Shown here in pieces: positions 46,410 through 56,498 of a stretch of 64,000 nucleotides of DNA. The stretch comes from CAXMST01 sp963793415 (lineage in GTDB: Bacteria; Actinomycetota; Thermoleophilia; Solirubrobacterales; 70-9), in contig CAWCAC010000002.1 in the NCBI GenBank assembly GCA_963793415.1, positions 124,001-188,000 of the forward strand, in the 5' to 3' direction. Numbering within the stretch: position 1 is the first letter of the stretch; each line of letters begins with the position of its first letter. Under the pieces are notes generated by a model. It was not told the origin of the DNA and did no database searches. It saw only the letters and a list, made by a program, of their open reading frames with translations. The position numbers and the translations under genes were made by a program.

Positions 46410-47408
46410 ATGAACGCCGCGGCGGTGATCGGAGGGCTTGCGGTCGGAGCGGCGGTCGGGGCGCTGATGTCCTCGCAGACCGTCTGCATGAACGCGGGCT
46501 TCCGTCGTGCGGTGTTCGAGCGCAAGCCGGAGATCCTGCGGATCTTCGCGGTCGCGATCGCCGCCCAGCTCTTGCTGATCCCCGTCCTGATCGCGTTCGA
46601 CGTCGAGCTCTTCAGCTCCCCCTCGGCGCTTCCGGCGATCGGGCTGTTCCCGGTCGCTCAGGTGATCGGCGGCCTGCTGTTCGGCGCGGGCATGGCCTTC
46701 GCGGGCGGCTGCATCACCGGCATCCTCTGGAAGTCCGGCGCGGGCTCGATCGCGACCGCGATCGCGATCGGCGGCTTCATCGCGGGCGAGCTGCTGATCC
46801 GGGGGCCGTTCGAGAGCGTTGCGGTCGATCTCGACGAGGCCTCGTCGGGAGCGGACGAGCAGACCGTCTACGGCCTGCTCGGCCTCGACTACGTGCCGAT
46901 CGCGCTGGTGCTCGGGGCGCTCGGCCTGGTGCTGCTGCGGCGCAGCTCCTCGACGGTGATCCGGACCGGGCTGCTGCTCGGAGCGCTTGGGGCGATCGCC
47001 TGGATCGTCGCGGGCTGGGCCGACTACGGCTACGGCCTCGGCTTCGTCGGCGTCCCGACCAACATCCGCGACTCGCTCGACGCCGGCGATGCGGGCCTGC
47101 TCAGCTTCGCCACGTTCCTCGCCGTCGGCGTGATCGCCGGCGCCGCCGTGACCGTCCGTGGACCGCTCCGGCTCCCCGACGCCAGCCGATCGCTCCGCGC
47201 CGCGGGCGGCGGGCTCGCGATGGGAATCGGCGGCACGCTCGCCCATGGCTGCAACATCGGCAACGGCCTGACCGGCGTGCCGCTGCTCTCGCTCGGCTCG
47301 CTGCTGGCGATCACGATGATGGCCACCGGCGCCCTGCTGACCTGGAAGTTCGTCCTCGCCTCGCGCCCGGCGCTGCGCGGGAGCGAGCGACCCGAGCCGG
47401 CCTGGTAG
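46410..47408 (+). CDS. YeeE/YedE family transporter (thiosulfate or selenium-type)
   Basis: Membrane protein of 332 residues with about nine spans. The paired Cys-containing motifs of the family are present: SSQTVCMNAGFRRAV, FAGGCITGILWKSGAGS and AHGCNIGNGLTGVPLLSL. In Spirochaeta YeeE these cysteines pass thiosulfate through the membrane; other members lie with selenium genes. The start is ATG at 46410 because GGTGGAGG stands just before it; the ATG at 46353 falls inside the FurA operator. Divergence from furA across a shared operator suggests it may respond to the same signal. Confidence 0.88.
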   Translation: MNAAAVIGGLAVGAAVGALMSSQTVCMNAGFRRAVFERKPEILRIFAVAIAAQLLLIPVLIAFDVELFSSPSALPAIGLFPVAQVIGGLLFGAGMAFAGGCITGILWKSGAGSIATAIAIGGFIAGELLIRGPFESVAVDLDEASSGADEQTVYGLLGLDYVPIALVLGALGLVLLRRSSSTVIRTGLLLGALGAIAWIVAGWADYGYGLGFVGVPTNIRDSLDAGDAGLLSFATFLAVGVIAGAAVTVRGPLRLPDASRSLRAAGGGLAMGIGGTLAHGCNIGNGLTGVPLLSLGSLLAITMMATGALLTWKFVLASRPALRGSERPEPAW

Positions 47409-47416
47409 CGGAGGCC

Positions 47417-47776
47417 CTAGACCGAGGGCTTCGGTGGGGCCGCCATCAGCTCCACCTTGTGGCCGCCCGGGGCGTGGATGAAGGAGCGCTTCTCGCCCCA
47501 GAGCTGCTGATGCTCGTCGACCTGGAAGCCGGCCGCCTCGAGCGCGGCGACGTCGGCGTCGAAGTCGCGGGCGACGAAGGCCGGGTGGCCGAGGACCGGA
47601 ACCGTCGCGCCCTCGGTGACGATCAGGTGGACCTGGGTGCCCTCGCGCTCGTACCAGGGGATCCTGCCGCCGAGCTCGGGCGGGGCGTCGATCGCGGCGA
47701 AGCCGATCAGGGTCAGCATCTCGCCGAAACGCTCGGCGTCCTCGGGCGGCACCTCGATCGAGACGTGATGGAGCAT
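47417..47776 (-). CDS. VOC-superfamily (glyoxalase-like) protein
   Basis: Single-module vicinal-oxygen-chelate protein of 119 residues. It starts MLHHVSIEVPPEDAERFGEM, with the first metal His in place, and ends with the Glu-type ligand in GHKVELM; HLIVTEG and HPAFVARDFD lie between. Such modules dimerise and bind a divalent metal; the reaction is unknown. ATG at 47776 is preferred to the upstream ATG because a TAGATT hexamer lies 8 nt before it. Confidence 0.85.
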   Translation of the reverse strand: MLHHVSIEVPPEDAERFGEMLTLIGFAAIDAPPELGGRIPWYEREGTQVHLIVTEGATVPVLGHPAFVARDFDADVAALEAAGFQVDEHQQLWGEKRSFIHAPGGHKVELMAAPPKPSV

Positions 47777-47784
47777 CGCGGCTG

Positions 47785-47790
47785 AATCTA
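47785..47790 (-). promoter_or_regulatory. Candidate -10 box of the VOC gene (TAGATT)
   Basis: TAGATT on the minus strand ends 8 nt before the ATG at 47776, excluding the longer start at 47800 as transcript-borne. Confidence 0.45.
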
Positions 47791-47846
47791 CTCCGATCAC
47801 TGCACCTTCCGCGAATCGGCGGACCCCCGCCCGCCGATCCCTGATC

Positions 47847-47852
47847 TAGGAT
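47847..47852 (+). promoter_or_regulatory. Candidate -10 box of the ThyX-like gene (TAGGAT)
   Basis: TAGGAT ends 12 nt before the ATG at 47865, the same hexamer as at nuoI and nuoJ. No clear -35. Confidence 0.45.
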
Positions 47853-47864
47853 CGCCAACCCGCG

Positions 47865-49478
47865 ATGCGTTACCCCGTCGAGACTTTCACCGAGGCCGAG
47901 CAGCAGCTCCTGCGCCCCCATTTCACAAACCTCGACGAGCCGGTCTTCGCGCTCACCAACCTGCCCGAGACGGTCAAGGGAGCGCTGTTCGCACGCTACT
48001 CCCGCTACCAGGGAACGCTGCGCCGCCTCTACCTGGACGAGTTCGCCGCCGACGCGCCGGAGGGCGGCCGGCCCTTCGACGCCGAGGAGGGCAAGCGCGC
48101 GGCCGAGCTGTATGAGCGGATCTTCCTTGGCTACGGCGATGACTCCGTCGCCCAGCTCGGCGGCGCCCACCTCGCCTGCGAGTGGACCTCGAACGTGCTC
48201 ACCAAGGTCCTGCAGCGCGGCCGCCTCGCCGCCTACCTCGAGCAGTCGACCCGCTACATCCCCTACGACACACCGATGTACGAGGACGCCAAGCCGCGCT
48301 CGCCCGGCAGCTGGCGCTACTACCGCGACGACGATCTCGGCCCCGAGTATGCGATCGCGATGGACGAGATCTTCTCGATCTACTCGCGCCTTCTGGAGCA
48401 GGTGACGGCCTGGGCCGAGGGGCGCTGGCCCCGCGGCGAGGAGCCCGAGGGCGCCTGGAAGCGCTCGATCAAGGCGAAGGCGCTCGACCTGCTGCGCGGG
48501 CTGCTGCCCGCGGCGACGCTCTCCCACGTCGGCATCTACGCCTCCGGGCAGGCCTACGAGCAGCTGATCATGCGCCTCGCCGCCTCGCCGTTGCCTGAGG
48601 CCCGCGACTTCGGCCGGATGGCACTGACCGAGCTACAGAAGGTGATCCCGAGCTTCCTCACCCGCGTCGACCGGCCCGAGCGCGGTGGCGAGTGGATCAA
48701 CTACTTCGAGCAGCGCCGCGAGACGACCGAGCGCTGGGTCGCCCGGCTCGGCCTCGACCGCCGCGAGGCGGCGACGGGCCCCTCGGTCGAGCTCGTCCAC
48801 GTCGACGGCAACGAGGACGACCTGCTCGCCGCGTCCCTGTACGAGTCGACCGGCATGCCCGAGTCGGCGATCCGCAACCGGCTCGACCACCTCGACCCGA
48901 TCGAGCGCGACCAGCTGCTCGACGAGCTCGTCGGCGAGCGCGCCAACCGGCGCCATCGCCCCGGCCGCGGCTGGGAGACGGTCCGCTACCGCTTCGAGAT
49001 CGTCTCCGACTACGGCGGCTTCCGCGACATGCAACGGCACCGGATGCTCAACTGCCAGTGGCAGACGCTCGGCCCCGACCTCGGCGCCGGAGTCCCGGAG
49101 GAGGTCATCGAGGCCGGTGCCGGCGACGAGTACCAGCGCGCCCTCGACATCTCGCGAACGGAGTTCGACCGGCTCGAGAACGCCGGCCTCAACGCCGCCG
49201 CTCCCTACGCGCTCTGCCTCGGCTACCGGATCCGCTACGTGCTCGACATGAACGCGCGCGAGGCGATGCACGTCTGCGAGCTGCGCTCCGGCCGCGAGGG
49301 CCATCCGACCTACCGCGCCGTCGCCCAGGCGATGCACGAGCGAATCGCCGACGTGCACCCGCGGATCGGCGCCGCGATGCGCCACGTCGACTCGACCTCG
49401 GAGCCGCGCCTGGAGCGGATCATGAGCGAGATCCGCACGCACCGGAAGCGCGCCGGCGTGGGGTCGGCGACGGTCTAG
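47865..49478 (+). CDS. Tandem ThyX-like protein (FAD-dependent thymidylate synthase family)
   Basis: Protein of 537 residues, about twice the usual ThyX length, with two ThyX-like halves. The ThyX signature is RHRxxSxNxxSxR. The first half reads RGRLAAYLEQSTR (residues about 118-130): correct spacing, S-x-R kept, His, first Ser and Asn changed. The second half reads RHRMLNCQWQTLG (near 390-402): RHR kept, S-x-R lost. Later HVCELRSGREG and AVAQAMHERI resemble the C-terminal ThyX region. ThyX active sites are built from several chains, so the halves could complement each other, or the protein may have another role. Long ThyX-annotated proteins of this kind exist in actinobacteria. Whether it makes dTMP cannot be told here. 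Confidence 0.75.
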   Translation: MRYPVETFTEAEQQLLRPHFTNLDEPVFALTNLPETVKGALFARYSRYQGTLRRLYLDEFAADAPEGGRPFDAEEGKRAAELYERIFLGYGDDSVAQLGGAHLACEWTSNVLTKVLQRGRLAAYLEQSTRYIPYDTPMYEDAKPRSPGSWRYYRDDDLGPEYAIAMDEIFSIYSRLLEQVTAWAEGRWPRGEEPEGAWKRSIKAKALDLLRGLLPAATLSHVGIYASGQAYEQLIMRLAASPLPEARDFGRMALTELQKVIPSFLTRVDRPERGGEWINYFEQRRETTERWVARLGLDRREAATGPSVELVHVDGNEDDLLAASLYESTGMPESAIRNRLDHLDPIERDQLLDELVGERANRRHRPGRGWETVRYRFEIVSDYGGFRDMQRHRMLNCQWQTLGPDLGAGVPEEVIEAGAGDEYQRALDISRTEFDRLENAGLNAAAPYALCLGYRIRYVLDMNAREAMHVCELRSGREGHPTYRAVAQAMHERIADVHPRIGAAMRHVDSTSEPRLERIMSEIRTHRKRAGVGSATV

Positions 49479-49851
49479 GACGGGGCGCGGTCCCGGCTGA
49501 AGGCTGGGCCGTTTGGGCTGGGGGTGGGGGCCGTCCGAGGGCGTCCTCCGGGGGCTCGAGCCGGGTATTTGCAGAGAGGGTGAGGTGGAGGAGGGCGCCG
49601 GCCGTCCCGAGGCGGGGCTGGGTCGTCCTTCGTCACGCGAGGCGCGTGGGCGTCACGGTCTCGTAGCTGTTGTCCGGGCCCCGCGCGACGCGATCCACAT
49701 CGGCGTCGTATAGCGGGGTCAATGTGGATCGCTGCCGCGGCCTCCCCGGGAATCCACCCCGAAACCGCGACGAAACACGCGCACCGTCTGACCAACCACA
49801 GACCGCACTCCTTCCCTCACTGCAAACTCGGAGCGGCCTGAGGTTCGGGGG
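49479..49851. other. Convergent spacer holding repeat element D
   Basis: About 370 nt between convergent stops of the ThyX-like gene and the frameshifted protease. It contains foldable element D (49690-49732). Otherwise it is G-rich without an ORF I can support; its short ORFs show no motif. Confidence 0.6.
49690..49732. repeat. Foldable repeat element D, between convergent genes
   Basis: Perfect 11-bp arms GCGATCCACAT (49690-49700) and ATGTGGATCGC (49722-49732) enclose a 21-nt loop. The loop core TATAGCGGGG begins 8 nt in, as in elements A, B and C. The arms differ completely from those of A and B yet remain self-complementary. Confidence 0.75.
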
Positions 49852-51179
49852 CTATGGAATTTGCCGACGGACCTCGCAGCCGCTTACCCGGTCGCGGCCG
49901 GCGCCGCCGGCGCAGAGGTCGTTGCCGGTAGCGCCGTCGAGGCGGTCGTTGCCGCCGCCCCCGAGCAGCCTGTCGCCACCCGCGTCTCCGGCGAGGCGGT
50001 CGGCGCCGGGGCCGCCGCAGACGAGGTCGCGGCCGGCGGAGGCCGTGACGACGTCGGCGCTCGGGCCGGCGGCGATCACGTCGCGGCCGCGGGTTCCCTC
50101 GAGGCGCTCGCCTGACCCGGTGCCGACCACCGTTGCCACCTTGCCCCCGCAGCGGGCCTGCGTTGCCTCGTACAGCTGGCGCGCGAGCGAGCCGAGGTAG
50201 GGGCCGAAGATCCGGTTCGGCTGGTCCCGGTAGCCGTAGGAGATGAGCGAGCCGGCGATGCCCTTGTTCGAGATCCAGCCGCCGCCGCTGGCGCCCTGGG
50301 TCATGTCGCAGCGCATCGAGATCGTCCTCGGACCGATCCCCCGCTTCGAGGCCGGATCGAGGCCGCTGAAGCGGGATCTGCAGAAGCGCTCGCGGCGGCC
50401 GTCGAAGCCGTCGTCGGGGTTGGCGGGATAGCCGAAGGCGGTGTAGCGGCGGTCGGCGTCGGCGCCGAAAGCGATGCCGCGGGCGCCGACCGCGCCTTGC
50501 AGGTCGCCGTTGCGGTTCGGGCGCACGGTGGCGAATCCGACGTCGCCGGTGGGATCGCCGAACTCGGCCCAGATCGGCGTCGAGTACAGGCGGGTCGCGT
50601 GCCAGGCACCGAACGGCGCGCTGCCGTCGGCGTAGGCCGGGACGAAGACGAGCCTGCCGGCCCAGTCGCCGCTGTGGCCGCCGCCGTGCACGCAGTGGCC
50701 GGCGGTCAGCACCAGGTTGGCGCGGTTGGAGCGGATCGCCGTGCCGGAGCAGGAGGCGTCGCCGCCGGCCGCCGTCCTGAAGAAGACACGGCCGTGCATC
50801 CGCAGCGCCGCCGAGGCGGGGTCGGGGACGAGACCGTGCTCATAACCGCGCCCCCCGATCGCGCCCGATCCGACGGGCGTGACCCGGCCGGCACCGGAGG
50901 CAGCGAGCTCGAGTGGCCTGCCGGGGGCGGCGGCGATCGACGCGGTCAGTGGGCTCGAGCCGGCGCCCGGCCAGACCGCCTCCGTGGGCGCCGGCGGCTC
51001 GACCGCGTCGGCCGCCCGCATCCGCTCCGCCTTCCAGTAGCCCGGCCGGCGCCCCCGCCCGCCGCAGCGCGCGCGACAGCGACGCCGTCCACGGCGGCAC
51101 CGGCCGGAGCGGGAATCAGGCACAGCCCCGCCAGCGCGGCTGCCGCGCCGAGTCCTCTCCGGAGTGCCGAGCCCTCCAT
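49852..51179 (-). pseudogene. Secreted trypsin-like serine protease with RTX-like tail, frameshifted after the signal peptide
   Basis: Two frames together make one secreted protease. From ATG 51179 a signal peptide reads MEGSALRRGLGAAAALAGLC then LIPAPAGAA, but this frame then runs into low-quality sequence. The mature protein continues in another frame from GYWKAERMRAAD onward. The sister gene next door has SYWTAERMREAEP in line with its signal, so one base seems lost or gained in the G/C-run between about 51041 and 51070. The protease part keeps the His in LTAGHCVHGG, an Asp candidate in GDVGFATV, and the Ser in TQGASGGGW. About 90 C-terminal residues are RTX-like nonapeptides (GGGGNDRLDG). 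Either a true pseudogene or a sequencing error. Confidence 0.7.
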
Positions 51180-51269
51180 GCCGCCTATCTCGTCAGCACC
51201 CCTCGCCCGCTTGAGCATCGCCGGTGCCCGCGGCCGGGTTACCGACCCTGGTCCCCCCTCGTCAGGGAA

Positions 51270-52631
51270 TCAGGGGATCTTCTTCTCGCTCTCGCAGCTC
51301 TTCGCCGAGTCCCTGCCGGCGCCGCCGTTGCAGCTGTCCTTGCCGTCGCCGCCCTTGATCTTGTCGTTGCCGTCGTCGCCATAGAGCTTGTCCTTGCCGC
51401 CCTTGCCGGCGATCTCATCCTTGCCGCCGCCGCCGCAGACCGTGTCCTTACCGCCCTTGCCGTTGATCTCGTCCTTGCCGCCGAGGCCCTTGATCACGTC
51501 CTTGCCGCCGGTGCCGCGCAGATCGTCGTCGCCGCCCGTGCCGAGGATCGTCACCTTCTTGTCCTGGCAGTACTCGGCCTCGCCCGCGATCTGTTTGTAG
51601 AGCTGCTTGGCGGTGCCGTCCAGGTAGGGGCCGTAGAGGCGCTGCTCGCAGACGAGCACGACGCAGTAGCTGTAGCTGTTGACGGAGAGCAGGGTGCCGT
51701 CGGCGATCCAGCCGCCGCCGCTGGAGCCACCGGTCATGTCGCAGCCGATCCAGTCGGTGTTCGGGCCGGAGCCGGGCGGGTTGTCGGTGCCGCCGAGACC
51801 CGACTGGCAGGCGAACTCGCGCCCGCCCGTGAACTCGATCGGCGGCTGCTCGGCCGGGTAGCCGTAAGACGTGTACTGCTGGGAGCGGGGCTGGTTGAAG
51901 CCGATGCCGCGACCGCCGACGACCTGGTTCAGCGTCTCGCCGCCGCCGTTGGTCGCGACCTTGGCGGCGCTGTAGTCGTAGGAGGAGTTGCCGTCCTGGC
52001 GCCAGTCGTCCGGCGATGCGAGCTTGACCGCCGGCCACTCGCCGAACGGCGCCGCCCCGTTCTTGAAAGCGGGGACGAACATCCAGTTGGCCGCGTAGCC
52101 GCCGCCGAGCGTGTCGAAGACGCAGTGACCGGCGCTCCAGACGACGCTGCCGTTGTTGGAGCTGATCGCCGTTCCGGAGCAGACGTAGTCGCCGGGGGCC
52201 GAGCCACCCTTGACGGTGAGGAAGACCTTGCCGTGCATGCGGACGCTCTCCGCGGAAGGATCGGTGATCTCGGTCCGGGTGAAGCCGGAGCCGCGGTGCG
52301 CCCGTGGCTCTGCGGCGAGCCCCTGCTCGAGCTCCGGGACCGAGGCGGCGTCGGCGGCGACCGGCTCGACGAGCGTAGGTGTACCGGTGGTGGCGTCCGC
52401 CGCCGCGCCCGCAGCGGGTGGCTCGCCCGCCGCGATCGGATCGAGCGGCTCGGCCTCGCGCATGCGCTCGGCGGTCCAGTAGGAGCGGACGCCGCTGGCG
52501 TCGGCCTCGGCCACCCCGGCTCCATCCGCGGCAGCAGAGGCGGCCGGCGTGGCGCCGAGGAGCAACGCTATCGCGACTGCTGCGACCGAGGCGCGGGTGC
52601 GCAGGCTGCTGTTCGAACGCTCGGGTCCCAC
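51270..52631 (-). CDS. Secreted trypsin-like serine protease with lysine-rich RTX-like tail
   Basis: Paralogue of the neighbouring protease, intact at 453 residues. It has a signal peptide (RASVAAVAIALLLGATPAASA), a propeptide-like region with SYWTAERMREAEP, and a glutamyl-endopeptidase-like protease domain: His in WSAGHCVFD, Asp candidate in YDYSAAKV, Ser in TGGSSGGGW. The last 90 residues are glycine/aspartate nonapeptide repeats (GGKDEINGKGGKD, GDDGNDKIKGGDG) like calcium-binding RTX repeats, but with Lys at many positions. GTG at 52631 is used because a TAGTGT hexamer lies 10 nt upstream; GTG at 52640 is an alternative. Probably exported and calcium-stabilised. Confidence 0.87.
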   Translation of the reverse strand: MGPERSNSSLRTRASVAAVAIALLLGATPAASAAADGAGVAEADASGVRSYWTAERMREAEPLDPIAAGEPPAAGAAADATTGTPTLVEPVAADAASVPELEQGLAAEPRAHRGSGFTRTEITDPSAESVRMHGKVFLTVKGGSAPGDYVCSGTAISSNNGSVVWSAGHCVFDTLGGGYAANWMFVPAFKNGAAPFGEWPAVKLASPDDWRQDGNSSYDYSAAKVATNGGGETLNQVVGGRGIGFNQPRSQQYTSYGYPAEQPPIEFTGGREFACQSGLGGTDNPPGSGPNTDWIGCDMTGGSSGGGWIADGTLLSVNSYSYCVVLVCEQRLYGPYLDGTAKQLYKQIAGEAEYCQDKKVTILGTGGDDDLRGTGGKDVIKGLGGKDEINGKGGKDTVCGGGGKDEIAGKGGKDKLYGDDGNDKIKGGDGKDSCNGGAGRDSAKSCESEKKIP

Positions 52632-52704
52632 CTTCGTCACAACACTAGACCCGGGCCGACGGTGCGGCGCCGCTCGGGAATACGCCCGCAGCGGCGTGGG
52701 TAGA

Positions 52705-52731
52705 TAGGTTGCACGCGTCCTATCCCGGAGG
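52705..52731 (+). promoter_or_regulatory. -10 box and ribosome site of acsA
   Basis: TAGGTT (52705-52710) is a likely -10. GGAGG (52727-52731) lies 8 nt before the ATG at 52740, one of the few consensus Shine-Dalgarno sites here. It favours that ATG over the GTG at 52737. Confidence 0.5.
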
Positions 52732-52739
52732 AGAGAGTG

Positions 52740-54695
<1,956 letters not shown>

Positions 54696-54758
54696 GGCCG
54701 ATCGGCGGGGGCCCGCCCGCCGCCGACGAGCCGCCCACGGATACGTCACAATCCGCAC

Positions 54759-56465
54759 GTGCGCCGCTGGGGTTTGCCAAAGGGAGTGAGTTTCGCCGCG
54801 ACCGCGCTCGCGGCGATCGCGGCGCTGCTCCTCGCCGTGCCCGCCACCGCCACCGCCGGCGCCGGCGGCGAGCCCGTGCTGAAGGCGATCAAGGACTACC
54901 CGGGGCTGACCACGTTCAGCTGCCGCACCGACCCGATCACGCTCTACCCGGGGCAGAACACGAACGACATCCGGATGTCGGAGACCTGCCCGAACGCGAC
55001 CAAGCTCACCAAGGGCCCGGTCAGCACCGACGTCTTCGCTTCCGACTCGACGACGATGGGCTACATCACGCGGTTCAAGCCGAGCATGGTCGAAGTCCAT
55101 CCCGACGGCTCGAAGACGGTGCCACCGGTCTGGGACCTGCATCTGCACCACGTCGTCTGGGCCGACTCGAACGGCAACCCCCGCTTCGGCGCCGGCGAGG
55201 AGAAGACGATCTCGAAGATGCCGCGCGGCTACGGCGCCAAGGTCGCGGGCGGCGCCAACTGGTTCATCAACCAGATGCTGCACAGCCTCAACGCGTCGGA
55301 GGGACGCCAGGTCGAGCTGACCTGGGAGATCGACTGGGTGCCGGCGTCGGTCAGCCTGAAGCCGCTGGAGCTGCGCTGGCTCGACGTCGCCGGCGCGCCC
55401 CACTTCTACCCCGTCTTCGACGCCGAGAAGGCCTTCGACTCCAACGGCGACGGTCGCTACACCTTCCCGAACGAGGTTCCCAAGGACCCCTCGGCGCCCG
55501 GCTACGAGGAGCGCGAGAACATCAGCCCGGCGCGCCGCTGGGTGATCCCCGCCGGCGGTGTCACGCTCGTCTCCACCGGCGGTCACATGCACCCGGGCGG
55601 TAAGCGCACGAACATGCAGGTGGCCCGCGACGGCGCCGACCCGGGCACGGTTGCCGGCGACGACCCGGGCGAGGTCCGCCAGCTCTTCCGCAGCGACGCC
55701 CGCTACTACGAGCCCGCCGGCGCAGTCAGCTGGGACGTGAGCATGGAGGTTTCCCGGCACAGCTGGCGGATCAGCCTGGAGGAGGGCGACGTCGTCTCGA
55801 TCAGCGTCACCTACAACGTCAAGCGCGGCGACTGGCCCGAGTCGATGGGGATCATGGCCACGGCCTGGTACCCGGGTCACGGCGATCCCCTCGCCCGCGA
55901 TCCCTTCGATGACTCCGACGAGGTCCAGGCGATGTTCGACGACGGCGGCATCGTCACCCACGGGCACCTGCCCGAGAACGCCGACGCGGAGGCGCGCAAG
56001 GACCTCGGCCTGCCGGATCCCCGCAGGCTGCCGTCGCAGGGCCCGGTGCCGCCCGGAGGCATCGACATCGACAGCTTCGTCTACTCCCCCGGAGGCTTCT
56101 CCGCCGTCCGCGCCTTCCCGCAGGAGCTGATGGAACCCGTCGTCGTCGACCGCGGCGAGACGGTCACCTTCACCAACAACGACGCGCTGCCGACCGAGAC
56201 GAACGAGGAGCAGGTCTGGCACAGCATCACCTCCTGCGCGGCGCCCTGCAACAAGGGCTCGGGCATCGGCTACCCGCTCGCGGCGGGGCCGATCCGCTTC
56301 GACTCCGGCCAGCTCGGCTTCGGCCGCAACTTCAGCAGCGAGGTGACGACCGGCTCGAACGAGTTCACGACGCCGCCGCTGACCAAGGCCGGCAAGACCT
56401 ACTCCTACTTCTGCCGGATCCACCCGTTCATGCGCGGCTCGATCAGGGTCCGCGACAAGGGCTAG
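54759..56465 (+). CDS. Secreted copper-type protein: PHM-like region plus C-terminal cupredoxin
   Basis: Exported protein of 568 residues with a signal peptide (GVSFAATALAAIAALLLAVP, cleavage after ATATA). A large N-terminal region has LHLHHVVWAD (near residues 127-136) and STGGHMHPGGKRTN (near 272-285), a paired-His layout like the two copper sites of ascorbate-dependent type II copper monooxygenases, though no substrate-domain match can be confirmed. The C-terminal domain (about 435-568) is a cupredoxin: His in VWHSITSC near 486, and YFCRIHPFMRG giving Cys551, His554 and Met557 as type 1 copper ligands. It probably binds copper outside the cell. The oxidase or electron-transfer role is unknown. 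Confidence 0.7.
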   Translation: MRRWGLPKGVSFAATALAAIAALLLAVPATATAGAGGEPVLKAIKDYPGLTTFSCRTDPITLYPGQNTNDIRMSETCPNATKLTKGPVSTDVFASDSTTMGYITRFKPSMVEVHPDGSKTVPPVWDLHLHHVVWADSNGNPRFGAGEEKTISKMPRGYGAKVAGGANWFINQMLHSLNASEGRQVELTWEIDWVPASVSLKPLELRWLDVAGAPHFYPVFDAEKAFDSNGDGRYTFPNEVPKDPSAPGYEERENISPARRWVIPAGGVTLVSTGGHMHPGGKRTNMQVARDGADPGTVAGDDPGEVRQLFRSDARYYEPAGAVSWDVSMEVSRHSWRISLEEGDVVSISVTYNVKRGDWPESMGIMATAWYPGHGDPLARDPFDDSDEVQAMFDDGGIVTHGHLPENADAEARKDLGLPDPRRLPSQGPVPPGGIDIDSFVYSPGGFSAVRAFPQELMEPVVVDRGETVTFTNNDALPTETNEEQVWHSITSCAAPCNKGSGIGYPLAAGPIRFDSGQLGFGRNFSSEVTTGSNEFTTPPLTKAGKTYSYFCRIHPFMRGSIRVRDKG

Positions 56466-56479
56466 AGCCGTTCAGCGCC

Positions 56480-56498
56480 GAGGGTGCGCCGCACCCTC
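56480..56498. terminator. Hairpin between convergent genes
   Basis: GAGGGTGC (56480-56487) pairs with GCACCCTC (56491-56498) around the 3-nt loop GCC. It overlaps the last codons of the minus-strand gene and serves the convergent copper-protein gene too. Confidence 0.55.

Noticed and set aside
46325..48527. furA frame extending far upstream (to 48527)
   Set aside because: It crosses the YeeE, VOC and ThyX-like genes and has Arg/Gly-rich nonsense composition; the promoter and GTG at 46325 fix the start.
52701..52728. GATAGG/CCTATC inverted repeat before acsA as a member of the TATAG-loop family
   Set aside because: Arms are only 6 bp, the loop is 10 nt, and the conserved loop core is absent. 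It more likely reflects the -10 box.
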